NCBI GenBank assembly: GCA_026214975.1
Contig: JAOBSW010001164.1
Span: 1-64,000, forward strand
Direction: 5' to 3'
From: Gentiana macrophylla
Taxonomy: Eukaryota > Streptophyta > Magnoliopsida > Gentianales > Gentianaceae
DNA: 64,000 nucleotides
Below are positions 12,831 to 25,160 of this stretch, one piece after another. Position numbers and translations under genes: made by a program. The notes under the pieces are model-generated. The model had not been told where the DNA came from and ran no database searches. It saw nothing but the letters and a program-made list of their open reading frames with translations. Positions within the stretch are counted from its first letter, which is position 1, and every line of letters begins with the position of its first letter.

Positions 12831-14690
12831 TGTTAGATGTAATATCTTGGATCAATCATAGATTGACCCGATTGCACTGCAAGCGAAGTATCGAGGATCT
12901 AGATCTAAAGCGAAACAAAGAACATAAATTAAAGATCTAAATCTACAAGGGGTTTAGGAGCCTACCTTTTTATGGTGCTTAACTCCAAGAACGATAGATC
13001 TCCAAGAACACGTATTGAGAAGCCCACCTTCCAGCGTGTGTCTCCCAAAGAACACCAGGTGGATGGTGTTTCCCGCCGCCGGACCTCCTTGATATGCTAC
13101 CGGAATAATCCCGAAGATTATTCCAACTCGAAACCCGAAGAAAGATGGCCGAAAATTCTAAGCCTCTTTCTCCCAATAATGGCGTGTTGTGTTGTGTGTC
13201 AAAGGCTTTGGAGAACTCTCTTTATATAGGAAGTAATCCTTGTCCTCAAGGATTAAATAATTAAGAGATAATTATTACATTAATCCTTTTTCCAAATAAA
13301 AGATAAATATAATATTTATCCCAAACAAATTAGGATAAATAAATATATTATCCAATATTTCATGATTTATCATTTAACAAATAAAAGATAAATCACACAT
13401 TAAATAATTATCCAAGAAAACTAATTTCCCAATAATTAAATAATAAAAACAAATAAGCATGCGCACCTTTTTCTATCAAATTAAGTCATGCCCATCTTTT
13501 TTTATTCTTTTTGACCAATTTGGGTCAAAATTGGTCAACACACCAATTCGGTAAGTCCACGAAAAATGTCTTTTAAAGTGTATTTAATTATTTAGTCCAA
13601 CTAAACAATTAATCCACACATCAAATTAAATAGTCAATCCAACCATTTAATTATAATCGAGGTGCAACGACAGAAATCCAATTATGCTTATTGTAGGAAG
13701 CCGCGTCGGGATTAATGGACCCGTATTCGATGAAATTACAATAAATCGAATAAAAATTATTCGTCAAGCAGAATAATTATATCCAACCTATTAATTCGGG
13801 ATTACACCACCATAAACCCGAAAATCGAACTCTATCGAATATAGATAACTTACACTCAATTTATGAGTAAAGCGTCCACATGATATAATCATTACATACG
13901 GATAAATCCTCCATAGATTTATCACTTCGAGTCGGGATATTTCCGTAAACCCTTCTCGAAACATATTATCCTTATTTACCATTAACCCCAGGTGATCAAT
14001 TAGTTCACATATCGACTAGTAGCTAATTAGTCTAAATATGAACTCGCCGATCGATCAGTTTCTAGGGTTAACAAACAAGGAAGCTAATCTGTCTACTTTC
14101 CGAGGAAGGAATGGATTCCATATCTGTGATAGCATGGACTACTCACTATCGAGAATAGAGCCAACGAGAAGTGTTGGACCACATACTTAGTGATCCTTAC
14201 TAACACATCAAACTCTACCCTAGTCTAAGCGTAAATGCATCAGATCACCTCAGGATTAAGATTAATCCATATATGATCATCTTGTGATTCGATAAGACTT
14301 CTCGACACGGAATTATATCGAGAACTCAAATCAAATCGGTCCAAATTTCTATATGATTATCATCATATATAAATGCCCACTAGGTACCCTATTACCGGCA
14401 GATCAGATAAATCTGTCACACGTAAAGTGTTACAGGCGCATTATTAGCAAATTAATCATGAGACCCGTGCACCAGATTAATAAAGCGCTACGGACTAAAT
14501 TAATTTTAAGTACATCTCACTAACTCAATCCTCTTGTGTATAGCCATACCTTTGAGTTACGTGATTACATAAACGAGGTACTTAGGGTTTTGGTAGTGTC
14601 TTAATTATAAACATAAATGCATATAATAAGATGAATTACTAATTTGGCCCAAAAAAATTATATAATTGTCTTTGGGCACTACACCTTACA
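12831..14690 (-). repeat. LTR of the copia-type element (5' LTR, right copy)
   Basis: 1860 bp, the partner of 5307-7151. It begins TGTTAGATGTAATATC, directly right of the PBS, and ends CACTACACCTTACA, after which satellite resumes with AGACCGACTC. Differences from the left LTR are mostly 1-5 nt insertions, deletions and clustered changes rather than spaced single substitutions. Confidence 0.85.
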
Positions 14691-15103
14691 AGACCGACTC
14701 ATACTTTTGTGGTTCACTTCATGCTCATCGACATGTCGTGATTATTGGTTTTATAGCGTAGCTTATCATTGTGACATCATCATTCAAGGCCACTACGCAT
14801 GGTGCTACTCACCATAAAGTATCTGTGTGCAATATATTGGCGGATCACACCAATATCCATGGTGGAAAACCCGATAGTGGACACACTCGGTGCAGTCCCT
14901 CCGTACGTAGGGTCTCGGACTTACGGGTTGGTGTTCCTCCGTACGTAAGGTCCAAAGACTTACGAAGTTATCCACTTTATCTGGACGCCCACACATCGCG
15001 ATATAGACTTACCGCCTTACCAAGAATGTTACGATGTTTAGTCTTTTAACTACACACGTATGTTTGCTATTAATTGTTCACTAACCACAAGACACAGACA
15101 AGG
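14691..15103 (+). repeat. Satellite fragment
   Basis: Continues the monomer interrupted at 5306, starting AGACCGACTC. It runs through the CTCCGTACGTA blocks and GTTTAGTCTTTTAACTACAC to ACCACAAGACACAGACAAGG, then stops where copia gag sequence begins. About 60 nt normally found between TTAATTGTT.AC and ACCACAAGAC are missing, so the end of the fragment carries an internal deletion. Confidence 0.8.
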
Positions 15104-15255
15104 GCACATCATCACTGAATTGAGGTTCTGGATTTGTGTGAGAACTTGTAGTACTGAACCTCTCTTGTATTTGATCCTGAAAGTCAGATGCAATGTTTTG
15201 TAGATATTCGATCCACTAGATAATTAAGCCGACTTGTAATTCTCGATGTATCCAT
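15104..15255 (-). pseudogene. gag 5' fragment, frameshifted
   Basis: The start codon at 15255-15253 sits in GCATCATGGATACATC, identical to the gag start context at 60685. The frame reads MDTSRI like the other copy but shifts by one base within about 20 codons and then meets a stop. The sequence remains alignable to the other gag until the truncation at 15104 (CAGTGATGATGTGC in the intact copy). It is a non-functional remnant. Confidence 0.7.
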
Positions 15256-15357
15256 GATGCAAGCTTTTGAAAAAGATGTTTTGAAAGAATTTTAATAAGA
15301 CTTTCTTGAAAGCACAACAAATTGGATAACCGAGCGAAGCTTTGATCCGATACCAAT

Positions 15358-17170
15358 TGTTGGTCCCTTGGAAGGCTTGGATAATTTTAGAGGGGGGGTG
15401 AATAAACTTATCACTAAAAACTCGGAGTTAAAACAAACTCAGCAAATTTCAAATTGAGTTACCGATGTCTCGGTAGGCTAGCGATGGTTGATAAGTCTTT
15501 GATGTCTCAGTAGCCTACTGACTCAAGTTTACTGAATATGTTGCAGCGGAAATATAAGAGTATAAGCCTTTTTAAATATGTTGTGCTTGTGTTGTGATAA
15601 GTATTGAATACTCAGTGGTGTCTTGTGTGTATGTGAATCAGTATGCTAGAGTGTATATGATAAAGATTAAAATGCACTAAGTAAATAAGACATAGAATAT
15701 TTATAGTGGTTCCAGGTGGTGTAATCCTGTACTCCACTCTTCTCCTGTGGTGTAGGAGGTATCACTAAGAACTTTGAGGTCACAGTTACAAAGGTCCTAG
15801 CTATCTGTCCTTGACCAATCACTATGGCTTCACAGACTACAAGAAACTTGAACAAGGTGGTATTGCTCCTCCAAGCTTCTCCACTTTGGTCCTTGAGGGT
15901 AGAATTGCCTCTTCACTGGCTCCACCACAAACACAGTTCTTCACACTCCAAAGTGCTTCACTGCTCTAGCAACAGATTGTAAAAACAGGATTTCAATCAA
16001 CTAAGTGATTCTGTCTTCAGCATCTTGATCAGTAGGGTTGATCAGCAGGCTCAGGATCTTCAAGTGATTGACTTGATGTAACTTGATAGCTTATGTCTTG
16101 TTACACTTGAAGTTAATTCTAGATCTTGCAATATCAACTTCAGCAGAGTATTGTTCTTGATTTAAGTTCAGCAGGGTATATAATACTCTGTAAATTTCTT
16201 GATCTTTCCGTTGAAGAGCTTTTATTTTATCTTCAAGGATTTTCCTTTCTGTATATTATTATCTTGTTGTTCTCTTCTTGTGCTCATCGTATATATTGAT
16301 CTGATCAGGAGTCTTATTTATAGGCTTCAATTCTTGAAAATAGCCGTTGCTTTTGTTCTTTTTGGCTTCTGATGGATGACAAGCTGAATCTCGATCATCG
16401 ACAACATCGATCTGCTTTTGTCGACTTTCCGGTACATTCCATTTGACTTCTGAATCACTCCAACGTCTCTTTAATCTTAGCCATTCATCTTAAAAAGGTA
16501 GTCAAATGTCTCTTTCCATCGAATCTTGATCAGATAATGTAGCTGTACTATCAGCAGAGTGTTTTACAAGGTCTGCTGAAGTCAGATTAATTCATCTCTA
16601 TTAATATATGATAAATCATATATTAATCTTTTATATCTAACTTTATTTGATTAAGTTAGATAACACCATTTCATCTTATAACTAAGTTCCAGTCCTTCAA
16701 TCAACTTTTAGGAACTCAGATTTTCATCCATAGGTATATATGATCACTTTAGGTCACCACAGACTTGCTTAAATTTAAATCACATATCCTTATCTTTAGT
16801 TACTAAGTTTGGATCCTTAGCCTTCAATAACTAAGTTTGAAACCTTAGCCTTCAATTCTCAAGCAACTGCTGGTCCCTAAGAAGGCTACTGACCTCTAAG
16901 TAGTCTGCTGGTTAAGTCTGCTGACCCAGGCAGTCTACTGACCTAAGAGGTCTAATGACTCTACTTAGTGGACTTCCAGTACAGTGCTTGTTTGATTAAA
17001 CCTATACAAAGATCAAACTCTAGTAAATCCTATACATCATAACTAGATATCTTTTTGCCTTTGCATACTATAACAGCTAGTGAGACACTCATCACCAAAA
17101 CCTGAGGATTGTTAAAAAGGATGTACAACAATTCTTCATAAAATTCTTTTTATTAAACATTTTTCCAACA
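15358..17170 (-). repeat. LTR of the truncated copia-type element
   Basis: 1813 bp, from TGTTGGTCCC to TTTTTCCAACA on the plus strand. It is the reverse complement of the 58841-60578 LTR family: shared blocks include TACAACA.TTCTTC, AACAATCCTCAGGTTTTGGTGATGAG (on the minus strand) and the AAGGCT-AGG.TCAAA-CTTAGT repeats. Frames of about 60 codons inside it are incidental. Confidence 0.8.
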
Positions 17171-17709
17171 ATAAGCTACGCTATAAACCAATAATCATGA
17201 CATGTTGATGAGCATGAAGTGATCCCTAAAGTTTGAGTCGGTCTCACAAAGATAACTTAATAAATTATGAACCTTTCGTTGTAAGATTTAATTATATTTT
17301 AGCTTCTTAATCTTGCTAAGTACTTTTTAGTTACCTCCATTTCATGTTTTGTTGCATTTTTTTGGGGTGAGAAGACGAACAGGTTGAGCATGTGATGGAT
17401 GATGACGCTTGGGGACTATGTTTAAGTCCAAGTTTCACTTGATGTTTTCCGTTTCATTTATTATAAGATGTATCAAACTATGTTGTTATTTCAATATCAA
17501 GACAAGCGTCGTACTTTCTTTAAGGCTTTGTATGATTTGTTGTTTTACTTTCGTTTTGGGCATCGTATGTTGTATGCTACCTTGTAGTTGTTGATGATAT
17601 ATGGGCCCACTGGGCCGGGTTGTTTGTAACTGGGCCAGGCCCATTATAAATGTTATCATACCTCAATGTTTGTGTATGTGCTATGCCTTGGCCGTGTCTT
17701 GTGGTCTAG
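17171..17709 (-). repeat. Satellite fragment, inverted
   Basis: The satellite here is reversed compared with 29487-38690: it begins ATAAGCTACGCTATAAACC and proceeds through GTCTCACAAAGATAAC, GATGACGCTTGGGGAC and GGGCCCACTGGGCC to CTTGTGGTCTAGGA. It then changes to retrotransposon coding sequence. It belongs to the same inverted block as 19981-21383. Confidence 0.85.
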
Positions 17710-19980
17710 GATGGTCCACTCCTCATTAAAGGATACATTTAATGACGAAATTACTCCTCCTCATTAGAGGTCCAATTTCTAGGAGTGTAATCAATCTCAC
17801 AATCCTAACTCCCAAAGACCTTAAGGTGGTTGGAATTCAAACCAACATCATAACCAAACCACCCCTTGTGTCCCTCAACATAAGTTCGATGAGCTAGTAG
17901 ACATGGTGAAGACCCTGGGTACTAGTGTCAAGGCAATAGAGAGACATGTATGTCAGATGGCAGAACAACAAGCAAGCTGACCCCACGGTAAACTTTCGAG
18001 TTATACGAAAGAAATCCTAAAGAGATGTCAATGTTTGCCTTTGCCATCACACCTCAATAGAATCTGAGGCGAAGAGTTGAATGATGTTACCTTATGAAGT
18101 GGTAGCGGCGGGACCCGGAAAGATGTCGGAAGCAGTAGCCCCTCCTGACGCCATAAGTTCAGGAGGGGGAAATCAGAAGTCACATGCCGAAGAAAGAGAC
18201 AATGAGGAGGAGCTTAATGATGATGATTCTTCGGGGGATGAAAATGATTACGATAAAGATATGAGGAAAAGTCGGTGGTTTGTACCACGACAAAGAAGAG
18301 AGAAGAGAAGTTTGTCGGATGGAAGGATAAGGAAGAGCGAAGCCATAAAAATCAAGTCATGAACAATGATAAAGCCCTTCCTTATCCACCAAAGAAGAAA
18401 GAGAATACCCTCGGTCACTTGTGAGACAATATGGCGGAGTGAGGAGGATGCTTAGAGATACCAAAGTGAGTATACCCCTAGTGAGGTATTGGTGAAATGC
18501 CCAAGTGCTCTAAGTATCTTAAGGAAGTTTGTGGAAGCAAGAAGAAGCTTCAAGGGATGGCGAGAAGAAGTTTTAAGAGAAGATTGGCCATGGTCTCACA
18601 AAAGTTTCTATTAAGCGAGGTGACCCGGAAGACCTTCAATCTCTTGTGAGATTGAAGGCCACATGTTCCAAAATGTCTTATGCGACTCTCGGGGGCCTCT
18701 ATAAATATGATGCCATTGAGCGTCTGCAAAAGCTCGGTTTAGATAAAAAAATGCGGGGCGCCTATTTCTCTTGGATGGTAGACCGATCTAGCGCTCAGTG
18801 GCGGTTGTGTTACTAATGTTCTTCTTCGTGTTGAACATTTGGTTTTCCCTACCGATTGGGTGATCTTAGACTATCCGCTGACAAAGAGATGCCACAATTC
18901 TAGGCCGGACCTTTTGGACACCTCTGCCGCCCTCATCGATTTTGTAAGGGTCGATTACGGCAGAGTCGATGATACATATGTTACCTTCACACGAGAGGAA
19001 AATCTTGAGAAAACCGTGATTGAAGAAATCTCGTTCGTCGAAGCAATTTATGAGGGCGAAGAAGATGCCAACTCTGAAGAAGCCGAAGAGCTATGAGAGA
19101 TAGGTGTTTTGAAGCTATAAACTTCGAAGATCAAGTCGATTGTGGACCATCTTACTGTTTCATTACAGGCCATAGTCTTTGGCGAGTCGTCTTCACAACT
19201 TGCTCACTTGAGCACGCCAATGAACAAGAAACATGGAAATTCCTAAAGCAATGAGCGATGATTTCAAAGAGCTACATCGGGAGGACTTTAAACCTGCAGA
19301 AGTGGAAGCCCTGATGGGTAGTTGGGACGAAGTGGATTTCTGGAGAGAGACTACTCATTGGGAGGTTGATTATTCGGATCAGCTAGTAGAGGAGCTAGAA
19401 GAAGAAGAGTTGAGAAAGATGATCAAGCATAAGAAGGAGGAAGCGGTAATGTGAAGGATCCCTATGGATGATGTGAGCGATACCTTCTCAGGGTTATACC
19501 TCGAGAAGATGAGGTATTCTTCAGTCAACCACTTCAAGCCCATAAGGAACAAGGTGGCCCTTTAAAATCCAGTATTGAGCAACCACCTACTGACTTGGAG
19601 CTTAAACCGCTTCCGCAACACCTTAAGTACATTTTTCTTAAGGATGGTGATAAGTTGCCCTTGATCATCTCCTCAAAACTCGAGCCCGAGCAAGAAGCAC
19701 TGCTGATAAAAGTGCTTGAAAAAAGAACATCCTCGCGTTCGGATGGCTAGTGGGTGATATCCGAGGAATCGGCCCGATGTGTGCATGCATAAAATCCGAG
19801 CGGAGGAAGGAGCTAAGAAAGTCGAGACAACCTCGGCGAAGGTGAATCCGCACATACGCGAGGAGGTTGTCAATAAAGAAATCATAAAATGGTTAGATAT
19901 GGGAATCATCTATGCAATCGCCAAGCGGTGAGTGGGTTAGCTCCAACCAAGTTGTGCCGAATGGAGGTATTACGGTGATC
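17710..19980 (+). pseudogene. Athila-like Ty3/gypsy gag-PR-RT fragment
   Basis: This is a decayed polyprotein fragment. Near 17889 a frame reads FDELVDMVKTLGTSVKAIER, like the end of Athila gag. At 18081-18362 there is an acidic linker, and near 18440-18620 a segment aligns by eye with the Athila region before protease (VSIPLV, CSKYLKE). The aspartic protease follows: SGASINMMPL at 18689-18718, with a small insertion just before it disrupting the catalytic motif, then VEHLVFPTDWVILDYPL near 18827-18877 and ALIDF. The frame 18839-19096 starts at a TTG, so it has no real start codon. The beginning of RT is at about 19580-19980 (ELKPLPQHLKYIFL, LPLIISSKLEPEQEALL, EVVNKEIIKWLDMGIIYAI, then a GGITVI-type end). 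The RT core, RNase H and integrase are absent. Many stops and frameshifts show it is dead. Confidence 0.75.
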
Positions 19981-21383
19981 TTTGGACCGTCACGCACGGA
20001 GGAACACAACCCGTAAGTCCGAGACCTACGCACGGAGGGAATTGCACCAGCGTGTACACTATCAGGTTTTCACCCGTTGATATTGGTGTGATCCGCCAAT
20101 ATGTTGCACACAGATACTTTATGGTGAGTTGCACCATGCGTAGTGCCCTTGAATTATGATGTAACAAAGATAAGCTATGCTACAAACCAATAATCATGAC
20201 ATGTTGATGAGCATGAAGTGATCCCTAAAGTTTGAGTCGGTCTCACAAATATAACTTAATAAATTATGAACCTTTCGTTGTAAGATTTAATTATATTTTA
20301 GCTTCTTAATCTTGCTAAGTACTTTTACTTACCTCAATTTCATTTTTGTTGCATGTTTTGGGGTGAGAAGGCGAAACAGGTTGAGCATGTGATGGATGAT
20401 GACTTTGGGGGCGATGTTTGAGTCAAGTTTCACTTGATGTTTTCCGTTTCATTTATTATAAGATGTATCAAACTATGTTGTTATTTCAATATCAAGACAA
20501 GCGTCGTACTTTCTTTAAGGCTTTGTAAGATTTGTTGTTTTACTTTTCGTTTTGGGCATCGTATGTTGTATGCTACCTTGTAGTTGTTGATGATATATGG
20601 GCCCATTTGGGGCGTGTTGTTTGTAACTAGGCCAGGCCCATTATAAATGTTATCATACCTCAATGTTTGTGTATGTGCTAGGCCTTGGCCGTGTCTTGTG
20701 GTCTAGGAAAGAGAGTAGTAGAGGTGAGGGAGCTTACGTGAAAATACTTAGGTGTCTAGTTAACAATTAATAACAAACGTACGTGTGTAGCTAAAAGACT
20801 AAACATCGTAAAATTCTTGGTAAGGCCCAAGTCTAGATCACGATGTGTGGGCGTTCAGATAAAGTGGATAACTTCGTAAGTCATTGGACTCTACGTACGG
20901 AGGAACCCCACCCCGTAAGTCCGAGACCCTACGTACGGAGGGACTGCACCGAGCGTGTACACTATAGGGTTTTCCCCAATGGATATTGGTGTGATCCGCC
21001 AATATGTTGCACAAAGATACTTTATGGTGAGTAGCACCATGCGTAGTGCCCTTGAATGATAATGTAACAAGGATAAGCTACGCTATAAACCAATAATCAC
21101 GACATGTTGATGAGCATGAAGTGAACCCTACAGTTTGAGTCGGTCTCACAAAGATAACTTAATAAATTATGAACCTTTTGTTGTAAGATTTAATTAAATT
21201 TTAGCTTCTTAATATTTCTAAGTACTTTGTACTTACCTCAATTGCATGTTTTGTTTTATGTTTTTGGGGTGAGAAGACGAACATGTTGAGAATGTGATGG
21301 ATGATGACTTTGGGGACGATGTTTGAGTCCAAGTTTCACTTAATGTTTTCTGTTTCATTTATTATAAGATGTATCACACTATT
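19981..21383 (-). repeat. Satellite block, inverted, about 1.5 monomers
   Basis: It resumes with TTTGGACCGTCACGCACGGAGG. Relative to a normal monomer it skips about 280 bp that should follow CTTGTGGTCTAGG at 17709, so the Athila-like insert replaced that part. It runs through one complete reversed monomer to GATGTATCACACTAT, where orientation flips. The right end forms one arm of a long inverted repeat with 21384-22800. Confidence 0.85.
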
Positions 21384-23673
21384 TTGTGAAACATTAAGTG
21401 AATCTTGGACACAAACATCGTCCCCAAAGTCATCATCCATCACTTGCTCAACTTGTTCGTCTTCTCACCACAAAAACATGCAACAAAACATGAAATGGAG
21501 GTAAGTAAAAAGTACTTAGCAAGATTAAGAATCTAAAATATAATTAAATCTTACAACGAAAGGTTCATAATATAATTAAGTTATCTTTGTGAGACCGACT
21601 CAAACTTTAGGGTTCACTTCATGCTCATCAACATGTCGTGATTATTGGTTTGTAGCGTAGCTTATGTTTGTTACATCATCATTCAAGGGCACTACGCATG
21701 GTGCTACTCACCATAAAGTATCTGTGTGCAACATATTGGCGGATCACACCAATATCCACAGGGGAAAACCCGATGGTGTACACGCGCTCGGTGCGATCCC
21801 CTCGATGCGTAGGTCCCGGACTTACGGGGTGGTGTTGCTCCGTACGTAGGTTCCAATGACATACGAAGTTATCCACTTTATCTGAATGCCCACACATCGC
21901 GATATAGACTTGTGCTTTACCCAAAATGTTACGATGTTTAGTCTTTTAGCTACGCACTTACGTTTGTTATTAATTGTTAACTAGCCACCTAAGTATTTTC
22001 AAGTAAGCTCAAGACTACTCAAACATTGAGGTATGAAAGCATTTATAATGGGCTGGCCTCATTATAAACAACCCGGTCCGATGGGCCCATATATCATCAA
22101 CAACTACAAGCGTAGCTTACAGCATACGATACCCCAAAGCGAAAGTAAAACAACAAATCTTACAAAGCCTTAAAGAAAGTGCGACACTTGTCTTGATATT
22201 GAAATAACAACATAGTTTGATACATCATATAATAAATGAAATAGAAAACATCAAGTGAAACTTGGACTCAAACATCGTCCCCAAAGTCATCATCCATCAC
22301 ATGCTCAACTTGTTAAATCTTCTCACCGAAAAACATACAACAAAACATGAAATTGAGGTAAGTAAAAGTACTTAGCAAGATTAAGCTAAAATATAATTAA
22401 ATCTTACAAGCGAAAGGTTCATAATATATTATGCTATCTTTGTGAGAATGACTCAAACATTAGGATTCACTTCATGCTCATCAACATGTCGTGATTATCG
22501 GTTTGTCGCGTATCTTATCATTGTTACATCATCATTAAAGTGCACTACGCATGGTTCTACTCACCATAAAGTATCTGTGTGCAACATATTGGTGGATCAC
22601 ACCAATATCCACGGGGGAAAACCCGATAGTGTACACGCTCGGTGCAGTCCCTCCGTACGTAGGGTCTTGGACTTACGGGGTGTTGTTCCTCCGTACATAC
22701 TGATCAATGACTTACGAAGTTATCCGCTTTATATCGAACACCCACACATCGCGATATAGACTTGTGCCTTACCAAGAATGTTACGATGTTTAGTCTTTTA
22801 ACTACACACGTACGTCTGTTAGTAATTGTTAACTAGCCACCTAAGTATTTTCAAGTAAGCTCCCTCACCTCTACTACTTTCTTTCCTAGACCACAAGACA
22901 CGGACAAGGCCTAGAACATACACAAACACTGAGGAATGCTAACACTTATAATGGGCCTGGACTAGTTACGAACAACCTGGCCCAGTGGGCCCATATATCA
23001 TCAACAACAACAAGGTAGCTTATAACATACGATGCCCAAAATGAAAGTAAAACAAAATATCTTCCAAAGCCTTTAGGAAAGTACGACGCTTGTCTTGATA
23101 TTGAAATAACAACATAGTTTGATACATCTTATAATAAATGAAACAGAAAACATTATGTGAATCTTGGACTCAAACATCGTCCCCAAAGTCATCATCCATC
23201 ACATTCTCAACCGGTTCGTCTTCTCACCCCAAAAACATAAAACAAAACATGCAATTGAGGTAAGTACAAAGTACTTAGAAATATTAAGAAGCTAAAATTT
23301 AATTAAATCTTACAACGAAAGGTTCATAATTTATTAAGTTATCTTTGTGAGACCGACTCAAACTTTAGGGTTCACTTCATGCTCATCAACATGTCGTGGT
23401 TATTGGTTTATAGCATAGATTATCCTTGTTACATCATCATTCAAGGGCACTACGCATGGTGCTACTCACCATAAAGTATCTGTGTGCAACATATTGGCGA
23501 ATCGCACCAATATCCACAGGGGAAAACCCGATAGTGTACACGCTCGGTGAAGTCCATCCGTACGTAGGGTCTCGTACTTACGGGTTCGTGTTGCTCCGTA
23601 CGTAGGGTCTAATGACATACAAAGTTATCTAATTTATCTGAACGTCCACACATCGCGATATAGACTTGTGCCT
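21384..23673 (+). repeat. Satellite block, plus orientation, about 2.5 monomers
   Basis: It starts at the inversion point with TGAAACATTAAGTGAATCTTGG and runs in the same orientation as the main array. The A-type signature (CATAATATAATTAAG or CATAATATATT) occurs near 21567 and 22421 and the B-type signature (CATAATTTATT, ACCGACTCAAACTTTAGGG) near 23325. It ends in TGCCT (23669-23673), which is the left TSD of the LTR element inserted at 23674. Confidence 0.85.
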
Positions 23674-25146
23674 TGTTGGGAGGATTTGGCATCATAAAAA
23701 CAAAAGAAAATTTGTAAACATATACTTAACATGCAAACTAACTCCTAACCGACCAAATATCGGGTAGTTGATAGCATAGTAGAGGTAAGTCTGAGTCGAT
23801 CCACAGGAAAGGGATGTTGAATCTAATTTCACTAATTCCTTTCAATTGTTACTTAGGAAAAACGAATAAACGAAAGAACAAATAAAATAAGCGAAAGAGA
23901 AATTAAAATAAATCTAACCTCTACGAAATAAAATAACACAACCTAAACTAAACTAAAGATACATGGGATCAAGCGATTGCACAAACCAAGTGATTTCAAT
24001 CCTAGTTCATCTCATGATTTCAATTCAAATTGTGGTTTCACCTTTACACGAGATACAAATCCACTAATCTCTTAGTGAATCCGTATTCTCAAGCTATGAA
24101 TCCACTAATCTCTTAGTGAATTCAATTATCGATCTCTCTCTCTCGAATGTTGAGACCAATATTCCATACAAAAGCGAAGGTGTAGATTCGAGGTTAACTC
24201 TCGTATTTTAGAATCTAACAACCTAGATAATTAATCGATTAATTTGTCATCATTAATGATTAAAGATCCTATCTTTCTATGGTGATCTAACGTTACGCAA
24301 CTCTCGTATGTTGTAACTATCAATCGCAAACCAATCTCTCGATAAAGTTCACACATAGCATCATAATCAAAGAAAGATACAAAATCAATTAAAGATCATA
24401 AAAAACGAATAAGGACTGAATAAATTAAATAAATAAACTCACGTAGTATGGTACATGATTGAATCCATGAATCGAAAACGGAAGAAAAACGACATCCTAA
24501 TCTAACCCGGATCACCCGAGCACAAGGCTCGGGTGACCGTATGAACTCCTCAAGAATTGCATTTCTTTGTGATATTTATTTGGCGGGTGGAATAATGATT
24601 CTCTCTTAGGGTTGCATATTGCTGCGGCTTAAATAGAGTTTGAGGCGGCTGAAATAATTATGTATGTGTCGGCTGCTCTGATGACCTCCTGGACGTCCGT
24701 TCGATTAGATATTTATTGGAATAGAACTTAAAATTCATATCTTGAGTTGTAGACCTCCAAAATTATGATCCGAATGTCATAAAAAGCTCTCGGAAAACTC
24801 TACAACTTTCATTAAGGACTCTTCTTGAAAACGCCTTTTGATTAGCCCGTCGTGTTACGAGTATATTTGGGATTTTCCACTCGAATTCATCTCTTTAAAT
24901 TCATCCTTTCCATCAACAATGTGTATCTACAATGTAGGAAAAACATACCAAAGCGTAGCACAATCCTAAAATAATATAAAATCATGATTTAAACACATAA
25001 ATCGCTCGTTTTGCAATTTAACCTATTAGAAACACCATTTACTCAATATTTCAATATAAAGCTCGATTTCTATGAAAAACATCTATATATATGGGAAAAT
25101 TGATGTAAAATATATCCTTAAAAACACTACAAATTGACCCTGAACA
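23674..25146 (-). repeat. Left (3') LTR of the gene-less element
   Basis: 1473 bp, TGTTGGGAGGATT...CCCTGAACA on the plus strand. It holds GTCGATCCACAGG near 23796-23809 (element strand CCTGTGGATCGAC), a conserved block near the 3' end of many plant Ty3/gypsy LTRs. Compared with 28008-29486 it is nearly identical except for several block differences where this copy has GCGG-containing strings (for example near 24585, 24633 and 24652). Confidence 0.88.
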
Positions 25147-25160
25147 ACACCCCACACTTA
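25147..25160 (-). promoter_or_regulatory. Terminal polypurine tract and pre-PPT block
   Basis: On the element strand this reads TAAGTGTGGGGTGT, directly before the LTR start TGTTCAGGG. Just upstream is GCTCGGGACGAGCAAAAG (plus 25165-25182), whose CTCG/CGAG arms can pair. The same block precedes the PPTs at 45608 and 53115. Confidence 0.8.

Larger units (their letters stand above)
5307..14690 (-). mobile_element. Copia-type LTR element, non-coding (LARD-like), 9.4 kb
   Basis: Two long terminal repeats (5307-7151 and 12831-14690) begin TGTTAGATGTAATATC and end GGCACTACACCTTACA on the plus strand. The satellite on either side shares AGAC (5303-5306 and 14691-14694), a probable TSD. A tRNA-iMet type PBS lies at 12817-12828 and a polypurine tract (minus-strand CAAGTGGGAGAT) at about 7152-7163, so the element reads on the minus strand. 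The 5.7-kb interior (7152-12830) has no frame longer than about 85 codons and no recognisable gag, protease, integrase or RT. It holds several internal tandem repeats, notably the hairpin array at 10080-10431. I infer a large non-autonomous derivative. A fully decayed pol cannot be excluded without a profile search. Confidence 0.8.
15104..17170 (-). mobile_element. Truncated copia-type element (LTR plus gag start)
   Basis: This is the reverse-complement relative of 58841-60840. On the minus strand it runs LTR (17170-15358), a degenerate PBS (TTGGTATCGGATC, about 15356-15344), a short leader, then the first part of gag, and stops at 15104 where satellite begins. The 3' rest of the element is missing, and the satellite flanks are in opposite orientations on the two sides (plus at 15103, minus from 17171). 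The fragment therefore probably sits at a rearrangement breakpoint rather than at a clean insertion. Confidence 0.75.
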
